Positions 16,513 to 25,738 of a stretch of DNA of 64,000 nt are shown here, in pieces (positions within the stretch are counted from its first letter, which is position 1; the number at the start of each line of letters is the position of its first letter). Source of the stretch: Acidimicrobiales bacterium (GTDB lineage: Bacteria > Actinomycetota > Acidimicrobiia > Acidimicrobiales > Aldehydirespiratoraceae); the NCBI GenBank assembly GCA_033344915.1, contig JAWPML010000001.1, positions 844,369 to 908,368 of the forward strand, given 5' to 3'. The notes under the pieces were generated by a model that saw only the letters and a list, made by a program, of their open reading frames with translations, was not told the DNA's origin and made no database searches. The translations under genes were made by a program, and so were the position numbers.

Positions 16513-17531
16513 TGACCGCGACCGCGCCGACCCCGCCTCCGGCCCCGGCCGCCCACGACCTTTCGGCCCTGTTGTCCGTGCGCGGCCTCGTCAAGGAGTT
16601 CCCCCAGCGCGGCGGGCTCCCTGGTCGCCCGTTGCCACCCGTTCAGGCGGTGTCGGGCGTCGACTTCGACGTGCGCCCCGGCGAGACCCACGGCCTGGTG
16701 GGTGAGTCGGGATGCGGCAAGTCGACGGTGGCGCGCACGGTGATCCAGCTCGAGAAGCCGACTGCGGGCGTCGCCATGTTCGACGGCACGAATCTGTTCG
16801 AGATGAAGGGTCAGGAGCTTCGCCGCGCCCGCCGCAACATCCAGATCGTGTTCCAGGACCCGTTCGCCTCGCTCAACCCCCGCATGACCGTGCAGACGAT
16901 CATCGAGGAGCCGCTGGTCATCCACGGAATGGACTCCAAGTCGGATCGGGCGGAGCTCGTGGGTGACCTCCTCCAGCGCGTCGGCCTCAGCCCCGAGCAC
17001 GCGAACCGCTACCCGCACCAGTTCTCGGGCGGTCAACGTCAGCGGGTCGGCATCGCCCGTGCCCTGGCCCTCGAGCCGAGGCTGATCATCGCCGACGAGC
17101 CCGTGTCGGCCCTCGACGTGAGCATCCAGGCCCAGGTGGTCAACCTCCTGCGCGACATCCAGGAGGAGAGCGGCGTCGGCTATCTCTTCATCGCCCACGA
17201 TCTCGCGATCGTGCGCAACATCTCCGATCTCGTGTCGGTCATGTACCTCGGCAAGATCGTCGAGACCGGCACGCGCGACGAGATCTTCGATTCGGCGTCG
17301 CACCCCTACACGAAGGCCCTGCTCTCCGCGGTTCCCGAACCCAACCCGGTCACCGAGCGGGTCCGGCGGCGGATCGTGCTCGAAGGCGACGTGCCGTCTC
17401 CGGCCGATCCACCGTCGGGTTGCCGCTTCCGCACCCGCTGCTGGAAGGCGCAGGAGCAGTGCATCCACGAGGAGCCGGCGCTGATCGACCGGGGTGCCGG
17501 TCATCCGGTCGCCTGCCACTTCCCCGAGTGA
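16512..17531 (+). CDS. Peptide ABC transporter ATPase, OppF/DppF type
   Basis: Second ATPase subunit, 339 residues, forming a heterodimer with the OppD-type protein. Walker [11 protein letters not shown]-loop [12 protein letters not shown], signature [15 protein letters not shown], Walker [13 protein letters not shown] and H-loop IAHDLA are intact. The C-terminal Cys-containing tail ([15 protein letters not shown]) is conserved. ATG 16512 is coupled to the upstream stop; an in-frame upstream start at 16488 would overlap the OppD gene more deeply. The operon ends here, 15 bp before a convergent gene. Confidence 0.93.
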   Translation: MTATAPTPPPAPAAHDLSALLSVRGLVKEFPQRGGLPGRPLPPVQAVSGVDFDVRPGETHGLVGESGCGKSTVARTVIQLEKPTAGVAMFDGTNLFEMKGQELRRARRNIQIVFQDPFASLNPRMTVQTIIEEPLVIHGMDSKSDRAELVGDLLQRVGLSPEHANRYPHQFSGGQRQRVGIARALALEPRLIIADEPVSALDVSIQAQVVNLLRDIQEESGVGYLFIAHDLAIVRNISDLVSVMYLGKIVETGTRDEIFDSASHPYTKALLSAVPEPNPVTERVRRRIVLEGDVPSPADPPSGCRFRTRCWKAQEQCIHEEPALIDRGAGHPVACHFPE

Positions 17532-17546
17532 CGGCGGGCGGGCACG

Positions 17547-18230
17547 TCACCCGACGTTCTTGAGCGCCTCGCGTTTCGACAACCCGGAGAGTTCCTCGGC
17601 CCACCGGTCGACATAGCCCACGACCCACACGGGGTCGGTCTTGGCGTACTGGCGCAGCGCCCAGCCGATCGCCTTGCGCAGGAAGAACTCCGTCGAGTCC
17701 ATCGACGCTTCGATCGCGTGGGTCAGTAGGTCGAGATCCGTGTCTTGCGCGAACTTCAGCTGGCAGAGGATCGAGGTCCGGCGCCGCCACATGTCTTCGT
17801 CCGTCGCCCACTCCCACATCACGGGGCCGACGACCGCGGAATCCCGCCGGAGCATGAGGCCCATGTGGTTCGCGGCGAGCTCGTCGACATGGTCCCACCA
17901 GGCGCCGGTGACGATCATCTCCTCGATGACGGGCAGCGCGTCGGCGTCGAGCCATCGCTTGTTCGGCGGGCGGATCGCGATCTCGGTCGCGGCATAGCGC
18001 TGCTCCCGATGGGTGGCGCCCCGCCAGATCTCCAGCACCCCCGCGGCCCAATCCTCCCGGTCGCCGAACGGGAACTCCCGGGCAACGGATCTCGCGATCG
18101 AGCGGACCTCCGGTGCCCGGACGCCGTGGAACGGCAGGTCCGACTTCATGTACGCCTGCTGTCCGGGAGCCCGCTCCGGGTCGCCGGCGGCGGTCAGTCG
18201 CGAGAGGAGCTCGTCGCGACGCCGGCTCAC
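17547..18230 (-). CDS. DNA alkylation repair protein (AlkD-like HEAT repeat)
   Basis: Protein of 227 residues built of helical HEAT-like repeats, of the AlkC/AlkD family, which excise alkylated bases or act on alkylated DNA. Conserved segments are YMKSDLPFHGVRAPEVRSIAR near residue 27, WDHVDELAANHMG with the W-D-D pattern near residue 112, and FFLRKAIGWALRQYAKTDP near residue 182. It is the last gene of a long minus-strand series and overlaps the WS/DGAT stop by 4 bp (ATGA), yet its function seems unrelated to lipids. No substrate can be inferred beyond family knowledge. Confidence 0.88.
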   Translation of the reverse strand: MSRRRDELLSRLTAAGDPERAPGQQAYMKSDLPFHGVRAPEVRSIARSVAREFPFGDREDWAAGVLEIWRGATHREQRYAATEIAIRPPNKRWLDADALPVIEEMIVTGAWWDHVDELAANHMGLMLRRDSAVVGPVMWEWATDEDMWRRRTSILCQLKFAQDTDLDLLTHAIEASMDSTEFFLRKAIGWALRQYAKTDPVWVVGYVDRWAEELSGLSKREALKNVG

Positions 18231-19648
18231 GCCTCGGTGCCGACCACCGTGAGACCGGCGAGCGAGCGCAGGAGGTCGACTTCCTCGAGATGGAGCTCGA
18301 TGAGGTGCTCGAGGTCCGGCACGAGTTCGCGGCAGGCGACCAGGCCGAGGTCGAGCGTGTCGCAGTAGCTCTGCACCGTGATGTTGAGTCCCTGACCGTC
18401 GACGACGGTCGAGACGGGGACGTAGTGACGGACCACGGCGCCGCCCATGGTGAGCGGTTCACGCGGACCCGGCACGTTGGAGATCACGACGTTGGCCGGC
18501 TGGGGCGCGTTGTCGGCAACCCGGGGGTTGGTGGCGAGCCGGGCGGCCTGCATCGCGAGACGGCCCGGCGCGAGCGACGCGATGTCGACGAGCAGGTCGG
18601 CCGGCAGGAGGTCGTGGACCTTCTTTCCGTCGGCCATCGTGGTGCCGACGGCGGCGATGCGGGCGGCTGGGTCGTCCTCGTTCGTGGGGATCACGGCGAA
18701 GATGCTCGACACGCGGTTCGTCCACGGATCCTCTTCCTCACCGGTGCGGATCGAGACCGGCACCATGGCCACGAGAGGATCGTCGGGCAGGGCGTCGTGC
18801 TCGAGGAGGTAGCGACGCAGCGCACCGGCGCACATCGCCATCACGACGTCGTTCACGGTGCAGCCGAGCGCGGTCTTGATCGCCTTGATGTCCTCGAGGG
18901 GGATCGACCGCCAGGTGAACCGCCGATTGGCGGTGATCGTGTGGTTGAACGGGGTGCGGGGCACGCCGTGCAGTGCGGAGGCGAGCTTGCCCCGGTCCTC
19001 CGAACGGCCGGCCTGGATCGCGCTCTTGATGAAGGCGCGCTGCCAGCGCAACATGCGGGCAGGGCGGCGGGCCAGATCGACCATCGCCCGGGCCAGTACC
19101 TCGTTCGGCGGCGGGATCCGGTCACCCTTGGGGATCGGCGGCGCCTCCTCACGGAGATCCAGCAGCTCGCCTTCGGTGAACATCTGGTGGGTGAGCATCG
19201 CCCCCGCCGCGCCGTCGATGGTGGCGTGGTGCATCTTGGTGAACACGGCGAAGCGGTCGTGCTCGAGGCCCTCGATCACGTAGGCCTCCCACAAGGGCTT
19301 TCCCCGGTCGAGGGGGCGGCCGATCAGGCGCGAGACCAGGGCGTCGACCTCGGCCGGGCCGCCGGGGGCGGGGACGGCGACGTGGCGGATGTGGAAATCG
19401 AGGTCGAAATCGGGATCCTCGGCCCAGTACGGGTGGTCGATGCCGAACGGCACCTCCACCAGACGGCGGCGCAGCGGCACGAAGTCCACGACAGCCCGCT
19501 CCATCCGGGCCCGGTACTCCTCGTAGGCGTTGTACGTCGGATCGTCGGGCCGGTCGAAGATCAGGATGCTGCTGACGTGGCCGAAACTGCGACCCGTCTC
19601 CAGGTACAGGAAACTCGCATCGATCCCGGAGAGCTGTGTGAGTCCCAT
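18227..19648 (-). CDS. Wax ester synthase / diacylglycerol acyltransferase (WS/DGAT)
   Basis: Bifunctional acyltransferase making triacylglycerol from diacylglycerol and acyl-CoA, or wax esters from fatty alcohols, at membranes and lipid droplets. It has 473 residues, the normal length. The catalytic motif HHxxxDG is HHATIDG at residues 140-146, and the family start MxxLSGxDASFLYLE is clear. The C-terminal domain has NVVISNVPGPREPL and the conserved ND region TVNDVVMAMCAGALR. ATG 19648 has AAGGAG upstream. It lies in a run of acyl-CoA synthetase, PlsC and hydrolase genes, which together would activate fatty acids, acylate glycerol-phosphate and store the product. Confidence 0.93.
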   Translation of the reverse strand: MGLTQLSGIDASFLYLETGRSFGHVSSILIFDRPDDPTYNAYEEYRARMERAVVDFVPLRRRLVEVPFGIDHPYWAEDPDFDLDFHIRHVAVPAPGGPAEVDALVSRLIGRPLDRGKPLWEAYVIEGLEHDRFAVFTKMHHATIDGAAGAMLTHQMFTEGELLDLREEAPPIPKGDRIPPPNEVLARAMVDLARRPARMLRWQRAFIKSAIQAGRSEDRGKLASALHGVPRTPFNHTITANRRFTWRSIPLEDIKAIKTALGCTVNDVVMAMCAGALRRYLLEHDALPDDPLVAMVPVSIRTGEEEDPWTNRVSSIFAVIPTNEDDPAARIAAVGTTMADGKKVHDLLPADLLVDIASLAPGRLAMQAARLATNPRVADNAPQPANVVISNVPGPREPLTMGGAVVRHYVPVSTVVDGQGLNITVQSYCDTLDLGLVACRELVPDLEHLIELHLEEVDLLRSLAGLTVVGTEA

Positions 19649-19693
19649 GTCGGCTCCTTGCCGTCGGTCGTCTCGGTTGTCTGATGCGGCGGG

Positions 19694-20527
19694 TCAGCCG
19701 GTGAACGCTGTTATCAGGTCGGTCCACCGTGCCACGTCGTCGTCGGTCTCCGCCACCACGAGCTCGGCGTTCGGTAGGGCATCGGCCACCCGCCGGGCCG
19801 TGTGGACCGGTCGGAGCGGATCACCCTTGGACGCCAGGATCAGTGTGGGGATGTCGAGCCGCGCCAGGTCCTCCGGATGGGGCAGATTGCTGCGAGCGGA
19901 GCCGACGAGGGCGGCGACATAGCGCTGGCGCGGTGTGTTGACGAGGCGGCGGAAATGGGCCGCGTGGTACGCGGCGAGCGTGCCGGAGCGGTACTGGGGC
20001 AGCGGGACGAATCGTCCGGCGGCGCGGATTGGCTCGGTGAGGCCGGTCACGGCGCTGACGCCGAGCAGACCGAGGAGGCCGGCGGCCGGCGCCCGCCACA
20101 CCCAGCCGTTGGGGAGCCCGGCGAGCACCAGACGATCCACCCGCTCGGGGGCGAGGTGAGCGGCCCACAGCGCCGTCGCCGCGCCGGTCGAGAATCCGCC
20201 GAGGGTGGCCGACGCCAGTCCGACCCGCTCGCAGAGTTGGATCAGATCGTCGCCCCGTGACTCCCACGTGTGGTCGCCGGGATCGGCCACCCCGGCGGAG
20301 CGGCCATGGCCGACCGCGTCGTAGCGGATCAGGCGGTTGGTGTGGGAGATCTGCTTGAAGTCGACGACGGGGGTCGCGTCGTCGTCGTCGATGCTCGAGA
20401 ACACGTCGTGGGCCCACACGATCGGATCGCCCCAGCCCTTGGAGACGATGCGGAGCCCGAAGCCGTGGACGAGCTCGACGCGGTCCTCGGCCAGTGCGTC
20501 GCCCGGCAGGGCGTGGAGCTCAGGCAT
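19694..20527 (-). CDS. Alpha/beta hydrolase, catalytic His apparently absent
   Basis: Alpha/beta-hydrolase-fold protein, 277 residues. The nucleophile elbow is GFSTG (Ser in GxSxG), and an Asp after strand 7 is present (ASKGDPLRP). The segment after the last strand, where the catalytic His normally sits, reads VVAETDDDVARWTDL with no His. It may use a different residue, be a non-catalytic binder, or be an enzyme with altered chemistry. It overlaps the next upstream gene by 8 bp and so belongs to the lipid operon. The substrate is unknown. Confidence 0.8.
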   Translation of the reverse strand: MPELHALPGDALAEDRVELVHGFGLRIVSKGWGDPIVWAHDVFSSIDDDDATPVVDFKQISHTNRLIRYDAVGHGRSAGVADPGDHTWESRGDDLIQLCERVGLASATLGGFSTGAATALWAAHLAPERVDRLVLAGLPNGWVWRAPAAGLLGLLGVSAVTGLTEPIRAAGRFVPLPQYRSGTLAAYHAAHFRRLVNTPRQRYVAALVGSARSNLPHPEDLARLDIPTLILASKGDPLRPVHTARRVADALPNAELVVAETDDDVARWTDLITAFTG

Positions 20528-21707
20528 CGACGGGGCCCCGGGCCACGACCGAACTCGCCCATCGCTCGACGGCGCGGATCACGTGGGTGGCGCGCACACC
20601 GCCGATCACGTCGAACGCGTGGTGGGCATGGGGCAGTTCGACGAAGTGGCTGTCCGGACTGATCTCGACGAGCGCCCGTCCGAAGTCCCGGCTCTCGGCG
20701 ATCGGCACGAGCGTGTCGTAGGCGCAGCTCACGGCGAACATCGGCGGGCTGTCGGGGTGGAGGCGGGTGATGGGGGACAGGGCGTTCCACCCGACGGGGT
20801 CGTCCGCGTGGCGGGTGCTCATCACCATGCGGTCGAGGAAGGGCGTCATCCGGGAGCGGCCCCGATGACCGGCCGCGTCGGTCATGTCGAAGACCCCGTA
20901 CATGGGCGCGGCCGCAGCCACGGAGCAGTCTGCGTCCTCGAACCCCGGCTGCAACGACCGATCACCGATCGTGAGGGCGGCGAGGGCGGTGAGGTGCCCG
21001 CCGGCACTGCCCCCGGTGACGAGGATCTGACCGGCGTCGCCGCCCCACGACGGTGCCTGCTCGCGGATCCAGGCGATCGCCCGTTTGACGTCGTGGACGG
21101 CGGCCGGGAGCCGGTGCTTGGGTCCCATGCGGTAGTTGATCGCCACGCCGATCCAGCCCTGCGCGGTGAAGTGCGAGAGAAGAGGCTGTCCCTGCTGCTC
21201 CTTCTTGCCGGCGACCCAGCCGCCGCCGTGGATCTGGAGCACGATGGGCGCACCGACGCGTTCGGCCGGCAGGTACACGTCGGCGTGGTTGCGGGCTTCG
21301 GGTCCGTAGGTCTCGTTGCGGCGGATCTCCACGCCCTCGAACGACGGACGCAGGGTCGCACGCAAGCGCACCGGCGAGCGATCGACATCGAGCGTGCGCA
21401 ACACGGGGACCTGAGCGTCGAGCACGTCCGGCACCCGGCGGGATCGGCGGTCGGCGAGAACCAGCAGGAGCCATCCGGCCACGGTGAGACCGAGGCCGAC
21501 GAACCCGATGGGCTCGTCGAGCGCCCCGACGGCGACCCACACCGCGGTCACGACCATCTGGACGGGAATGAGGGCGCGCCCCAACTCGGCCATGAAGAAG
21601 CCCGTGATGGTGCTCGGCAGGCCGATGATCACCGGTGGGCGGCCGTTGGCGACGAGTGCGCCGACGAGTCCGAAGCCCGCGAGGATCGTGAAGATCTCCG
21701 GAATCAT
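20520..21707 (-). CDS. Membrane-anchored esterase/lipase of the HSL (alpha/beta hydrolase-3) family
   Basis: Carboxylesterase, 395 residues. The first 90 residues contain three to four hydrophobic segments (IFTILAGFGLVGALVA, then VQMVVTAVWVAVGAL, then FVGLGLTVAGWLLLVLA), so the enzyme sits at the membrane. The hydrolase domain has the oxyanion motif HGGGW, nucleophile GGSAGG, Asp in YDTLVP and His in HAHHAFD. ATG 21707 overlaps the upstream stop as ATGA; a longer frame upstream would run into the neighbouring gene. Likely to release fatty acids from esters or glycerides; the exact substrate is inferred from the family and operon. Confidence 0.85.
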   Translation of the reverse strand: MIPEIFTILAGFGLVGALVANGRPPVIIGLPSTITGFFMAELGRALIPVQMVVTAVWVAVGALDEPIGFVGLGLTVAGWLLLVLADRRSRRVPDVLDAQVPVLRTLDVDRSPVRLRATLRPSFEGVEIRRNETYGPEARNHADVYLPAERVGAPIVLQIHGGGWVAGKKEQQGQPLLSHFTAQGWIGVAINYRMGPKHRLPAAVHDVKRAIAWIREQAPSWGGDAGQILVTGGSAGGHLTALAALTIGDRSLQPGFEDADCSVAAAAPMYGVFDMTDAAGHRGRSRMTPFLDRMVMSTRHADDPVGWNALSPITRLHPDSPPMFAVSCAYDTLVPIAESRDFGRALVEISPDSHFVELPHAHHAFDVIGGVRATHVIRAVERWASSVVARGPVDA

Positions 21708-22636
21708 CGGGCGGCGACCCTCGCCCGGACGTGATCGCGGAGATCGACGACCGCGGTGTCGGGCACGAGTTGTTCGGCCCGCTCGGCGACATCGGTGATG
21801 GCTTCGGCCACCAGAGCGCCGAAGCCGTCCTCGACACAGGCGATGTGGCCGCCGTCGTAGCGGTAGATCTTCGTGCCGGGGATCGCGGCGGCGAGCCCGT
21901 ACTGCGCCTCTGGCGGCACGGCCCGATCCCGCTGGGTGATGACGACGGCGGTCGGCACGTCGATCGATCCGATCCACCCGGACGACGAGTAGGTGCCGAT
22001 CGCGAATCCGGCCTCGCTCACCATGCGCCACGAGTGACGCTGCATCTCCGCGCGGGCCCACTTCGTGAGCGTCTGCGGTCGGTTGGCTCCGCGCACGTCA
22101 CGCGTGACTTGGCGGGCGAGGGCGGAGGGGAAGGTCGTCGGCGCGGCACCGGCCCGCAGGCCGGCCGCGAGCATGGCCGCCGCCCCGCCCATGGCGAAGC
22201 GGGCGCCGCCGTGTTGCACGAGGTCGAAGCCGGTCGCGGCGAACACCAGGCCGGCGACGCGGTCGGGATGGCGATGCCACAGCTCCTGGCCGATCGGTCC
22301 GCCGAGCGAGTAGCCGACGACGATCGCCTCGTCGATGGCGAGGACGTCGAGCAGGGCGGCGAGATCGTCCGCGGCGTCGGCGATCGTGAAGCGCGAGCGG
22401 GTGCGTATGCCCCGCCCGTGACCCCGGTTGTCGGCGGCGAGGACGTGGAAGTCGTCCTCGAGTGGCGCGAAGGTCGTGAGCCAGTTCAGGCCGGCCGATG
22501 CCATCCAGCCGTGGACGAGCAGCACGGTGGGACCGTGGTCGCGCTGGTTGAGTTCGCGCACGAAGGTGGTGCCCCGCTCGGGCAGCAGCACCCGATGGCC
22601 CGCCGGAATCGGCAGTTGTCCGTCGCTCTCGAGCAT
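21704..22636 (-). CDS. Alpha/beta hydrolase
   Basis: Alpha/beta hydrolase of 310 residues with a full triad: oxyanion and early motif VLLVHGWMAS, nucleophile GYSLGG, Asp in TQRDRAVPP and His in DGGHIACVEDG. The N-terminus (LPERGTTFVREL) is typical of the lipase or haloalkane-dehalogenase-like branch. ATG 22636 was chosen as the first start that precedes the conserved core; upstream codons continue the frame but would overlap the promoter side of the gene. It forms an ATGA overlap with the membrane esterase. Third hydrolase in the series. Confidence 0.82.
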   Translation of the reverse strand: MLESDGQLPIPAGHRVLLPERGTTFVRELNQRDHGPTVLLVHGWMASAGLNWLTTFAPLEDDFHVLAADNRGHGRGIRTRSRFTIADAADDLAALLDVLAIDEAIVVGYSLGGPIGQELWHRHPDRVAGLVFAATGFDLVQHGGARFAMGGAAAMLAAGLRAGAAPTTFPSALARQVTRDVRGANRPQTLTKWARAEMQRHSWRMVSEAGFAIGTYSSSGWIGSIDVPTAVVITQRDRAVPPEAQYGLAAAIPGTKIYRYDGGHIACVEDGFGALVAEAITDVAERAEQLVPDTAVVDLRDHVRARVAAR

Positions 22637-22697
22637 CGATCTCACCTCGGCGCGCAGCGTACCGGCGCCCGCGGGGCCGGTCGATGGACCATTCGGG

Positions 22698-24284
22698 CTA
22701 CTGCGCATCGAGCAGGTCCTGGACACGGTTGCGGCGGATCTTGCCCGTCGCGTTGCGGGGAATGTCGGAGACGACGAGGACCCGCTTGGGGGCCTTGAAC
22801 GTGGCGAGCGAGGCTTTGACCGCCGTCCGGAGGGCGACGGGGTCGAGCGTGGTGCCCGGGCGGGGGACGACGACGGCGCCGACGACCTGACCGAACTCGT
22901 CGTCCGGGATGCCGACGGCGGCGGCATCGATCACGCCGGGGAGCCCGAGGAGGAAGTCCTCGATCTCGCCGGGGAACAGGTTCTCACCGCCGCTGACGAT
23001 CATGTCGTCGGCCCGACCCGTGACATGGAGCAGCCCGTGTTCGTCGAGGTGGCCGATGTCGCCGGTCTCCATGTAGCCGTCCACGACGCGCTTGGTGCCG
23101 CCGCCGGTGTAGCCCTCGAAGTGGGCCCCGTTGCGGGCGACGATGCGGCCGGTCTCGCCATCGGCCACCTCGCGGCCCGCGTCGTCCAGCAGACGGATGT
23201 GGGCGCCGATGGGCGGGCGGCCGGCGCATCCCGGTGATCGGCGGAGATCGGCGGGGCCGGCGACGGCGACGTGGCCGACTTCGGTCGACCCGTAGAAGTT
23301 GTGCAGGGTGTCGCCGTAGGCGTCCATCCATCGCTGGGCGAGGGGGCCCGACAGGGCGGAACCACTCGTCGCGGTCAGCCGGAGGTTGCCGGCGATGAAG
23401 GCGTCGCCTTCGGGGAGCACGTCGAGGATGCGCTGGAGCATGACCGGGACGGCGAACAGCTCCTCGGTGCGTTGGTGGCCCATGTCGGCGATGGTGCGCT
23501 CGGCGTCGAAGACCCGGCGCATGCGGATCGCCTGGGCGAACGTCGCCCCCAGGGCCAACTGGCTCAGGCCCCACGCATGGAACAACGGGGCGGCGACATA
23601 GCTGCGGGCCCCGCGGTGACGAGGGAGGGCGAACAGGGCGCCGACCGCCGCCGCATCGACGGAGGTGCCCCGGCGGGCGCCCTTCGGCGTGCCGGTGGTG
23701 CCGGAGGTGAGCAGGACGCCCGTCGGTGGCGCAGACCGCAGGCGCGGGTTGAAGGCGATGCGGGGCGGCGAGAGGTCCGGCACGCTCCAGGCGGCGTCGC
23801 CTTCCGGCGCGACCACGTAGGAGCTGCAACCGACATCGTTCACGATGGACGTGAACTCGTCGTCGTGGAACACCACCACGGCCTTCTCGCGGGCGACGAC
23901 CGCCTTGAGCTGGTCGACGCCGAAGCCGGTGTTGAGGTAGACGGGGACGGCGCCGATGCGGGCGAGGGCGGCGTTGAGCTCGACGAATCCCCGGTGGTTG
24001 CGACACAGAAGACCGACCCGATCGTCCGCCTCGATGCCGGCCGTGCGCAGGGCGACGGCCAGCTTCTCGATGCGCATCACCAGCTGGAGGTAGGTGAGCG
24101 AGCCGATGTCGTCGGTGATCGCGACCCGTCTCGGGAAGCGGAGCGCCGCCATCGTGTAGGGCATCGCCAGCGACGGCCCGGTCGCCAGGAAGGCGCCGGT
24201 GGCGGCGGCGGGCATGGTCGGGTCGAGTAGGCCGAGATGCCAGCTGCGGCGGGCGAGTTCCACCGGGGAGAGGTCGGTTGCCAT
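22698..24284 (-). CDS. AMP-binding acyl-CoA synthetase
   Basis: ATP-dependent fatty acid-CoA ligase (ANL superfamily), 528 residues. The P-loop LLTSGTTGTPKGARR, the YGSTEVG adenine motif, the GYMETGDIGHLDEHGLL hinge region, RADDMIVSGGENLFPGEIE and the C-terminal catalytic lysine in GKIRRN are all present. It would activate fatty acids for the acyltransferases in the same series. ATG 24284 gives the usual N-terminus; the open frame continues upstream to 24470 inside the next gene. It ends 61 bp before the hydrolase gene and starts 16 bp after the HAD-PlsC stop. Confidence 0.9.
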   Translation of the reverse strand: MATDLSPVELARRSWHLGLLDPTMPAAATGAFLATGPSLAMPYTMAALRFPRRVAITDDIGSLTYLQLVMRIEKLAVALRTAGIEADDRVGLLCRNHRGFVELNAALARIGAVPVYLNTGFGVDQLKAVVAREKAVVVFHDDEFTSIVNDVGCSSYVVAPEGDAAWSVPDLSPPRIAFNPRLRSAPPTGVLLTSGTTGTPKGARRGTSVDAAAVGALFALPRHRGARSYVAAPLFHAWGLSQLALGATFAQAIRMRRVFDAERTIADMGHQRTEELFAVPVMLQRILDVLPEGDAFIAGNLRLTATSGSALSGPLAQRWMDAYGDTLHNFYGSTEVGHVAVAGPADLRRSPGCAGRPPIGAHIRLLDDAGREVADGETGRIVARNGAHFEGYTGGGTKRVVDGYMETGDIGHLDEHGLLHVTGRADDMIVSGGENLFPGEIEDFLLGLPGVIDAAAVGIPDDEFGQVVGAVVVPRPGTTLDPVALRTAVKASLATFKAPKRVLVVSDIPRNATGKIRRNRVQDLLDAQ

Positions 24285-24300
24285 CAGGACGAAGTCGCAG

Positions 24301-25728
24301 TCAGGAGTCGTGCCCGGGACGGCGGTCGTCCTCGGCATCGGGGTCGCCGGTGTAGCCCGGGGGATACGTGCGGGCAAGTTCGGCCGGCGTCGGGGTGTGG
24401 GCGAGTCGGGACGCGTCCGGGAGCAGATCGCTGATGGCCTGCATGATCCGCTTGGTGTCGGCGTCCTCACTGCGGTACTTCAGGTCGACGGGTGCGCCGA
24501 CGGTCGCGGTCACGAGCGGTGGATCGGCGAGGTTGAGCTGGGGGAGCCGGGCACTGCGGGGCCAGACCTGCTCGGTGCCCCAGAGCCCGACCGGGATCAC
24601 CGGCACGCGGGCTTCCCTGGCCATGCGGGCCGCGCCCCAGCGCCCCTTCAATTCGGGATCGAAGAAGGCGGGACCGCGGGGGATCGTGCCCTGGGGCATG
24701 ACCATCACGATGTCGCCCGCCCGCAGGGCGCTGATCGCCGCGTCGAGCGGCTCGTCGGATCCGGTGCCCCGGTCGACGCGGATGCCGCCGGCGGCGACGG
24801 CGAGGTCGCCGAGCACCGGGACATCGAACACTTCCTTCTTGCCGAGGTAGCGGGCGTTGCGCCCGGCCCGCGCGATCACGAGCGACATCACGGTCGGGTC
24901 GAAGTAGCTGCGATGGTTGCCGACGATGATCGCACCGCCCTCGGTCGGGACGTGCTCGAGCCCCGAGAGTTCGATCCGGGCGTTCGGCACGAGTTCGGGT
25001 CGGACGAACGGCCGGGTGAGGTCCTGCAGCTCGCGCCCGGCGATCTTGACGACGCCGGGGGGCTTGTCGAAGTGGCGGATCTCCCAGCGTCGGACGGTGG
25101 CGAGGGCGGCGAGGCGGAGGTCGGGATTCACGGCGACCGGGTGGCCGACCGCCTGGAGCATCGAGGCGTCGAAGTAGGAGTCCGAGTAGGCGTAGGACTC
25201 GTCCAGGTCGAGGTTCTCGGCCTCGGCGAGCGCCCGGACGGCGCGTCCCTTGGCTCGTCCCCAGACCATGGGCCCGTCGGTCTCGCCGGTGAACACCTTG
25301 CCGGACACGCCCCACCCGGTGGCGAGGAGATGGTCGAACCCGAGGCGGGCCGCGAGCGGCTCCGCGAGGGGGCGCGGTGTCGCGGTGGCCATCACGATGG
25401 TGCGGCCCGCGGCACGATGGCCGGCGATGATCTCGTGGGCGTACGGGAGGATGGCCTCCTCGAGCTCCGCCGCGGCCTTGGCGGCGGCACGGGCGACGGC
25501 CTCGACGTTCCAGCCGCGGGCGGTGCGGGCGCCGAGCCGGCCGAACTGCACGAGGACGCCGCTCTCGCCGAGGAGGTCGTAGGACTTGTAGAAGAGGTCC
25601 GAGAGTGGCGACGGACGCCGGTCGCTGAGTCCCGCCTCGACGAGGTGGCGCTGGAACACCTGGATCGACGCGAACGGGACGAGCGTGCGATCCAGGTCGA
25701 AGATCGCGGCGGGGGTGGACGGGGCCAT
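24301..25728 (-). CDS. HAD-IB phosphatase fused to 1-acylglycerol-3-phosphate acyltransferase (PlsC)
   Basis: Two-domain protein, 475 residues. Residues about 1-215 are an HAD-IB hydrolase with FDLDRTL (Asp nucleophile), motif II TATPRP, and motif IV YAYSDSYFD. Residues about 230-475 are a PlsC acyltransferase with NHRSYFD and the PQGTIPRGP and VPVIPVGL substrate motifs. The fusion, also known from mycobacteria (Rv2483c-like), could make diacylglycerol by acylation and dephosphorylation of phosphatidate-type lipids in one polypeptide, feeding WS/DGAT. The ribosome site GAGGAGG precedes ATG 25728. Confidence 0.92.
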   Translation of the reverse strand: MAPSTPAAIFDLDRTLVPFASIQVFQRHLVEAGLSDRRPSPLSDLFYKSYDLLGESGVLVQFGRLGARTARGWNVEAVARAAAKAAAELEEAILPYAHEIIAGHRAAGRTIVMATATPRPLAEPLAARLGFDHLLATGWGVSGKVFTGETDGPMVWGRAKGRAVRALAEAENLDLDESYAYSDSYFDASMLQAVGHPVAVNPDLRLAALATVRRWEIRHFDKPPGVVKIAGRELQDLTRPFVRPELVPNARIELSGLEHVPTEGGAIIVGNHRSYFDPTVMSLVIARAGRNARYLGKKEVFDVPVLGDLAVAAGGIRVDRGTGSDEPLDAAISALRAGDIVMVMPQGTIPRGPAFFDPELKGRWGAARMAREARVPVIPVGLWGTEQVWPRSARLPQLNLADPPLVTATVGAPVDLKYRSEDADTKRIMQAISDLLPDASRLAHTPTPAELARTYPPGYTGDPDAEDDRRPGHDS

Positions 25729-25738
25729 CGGAGCCTCC

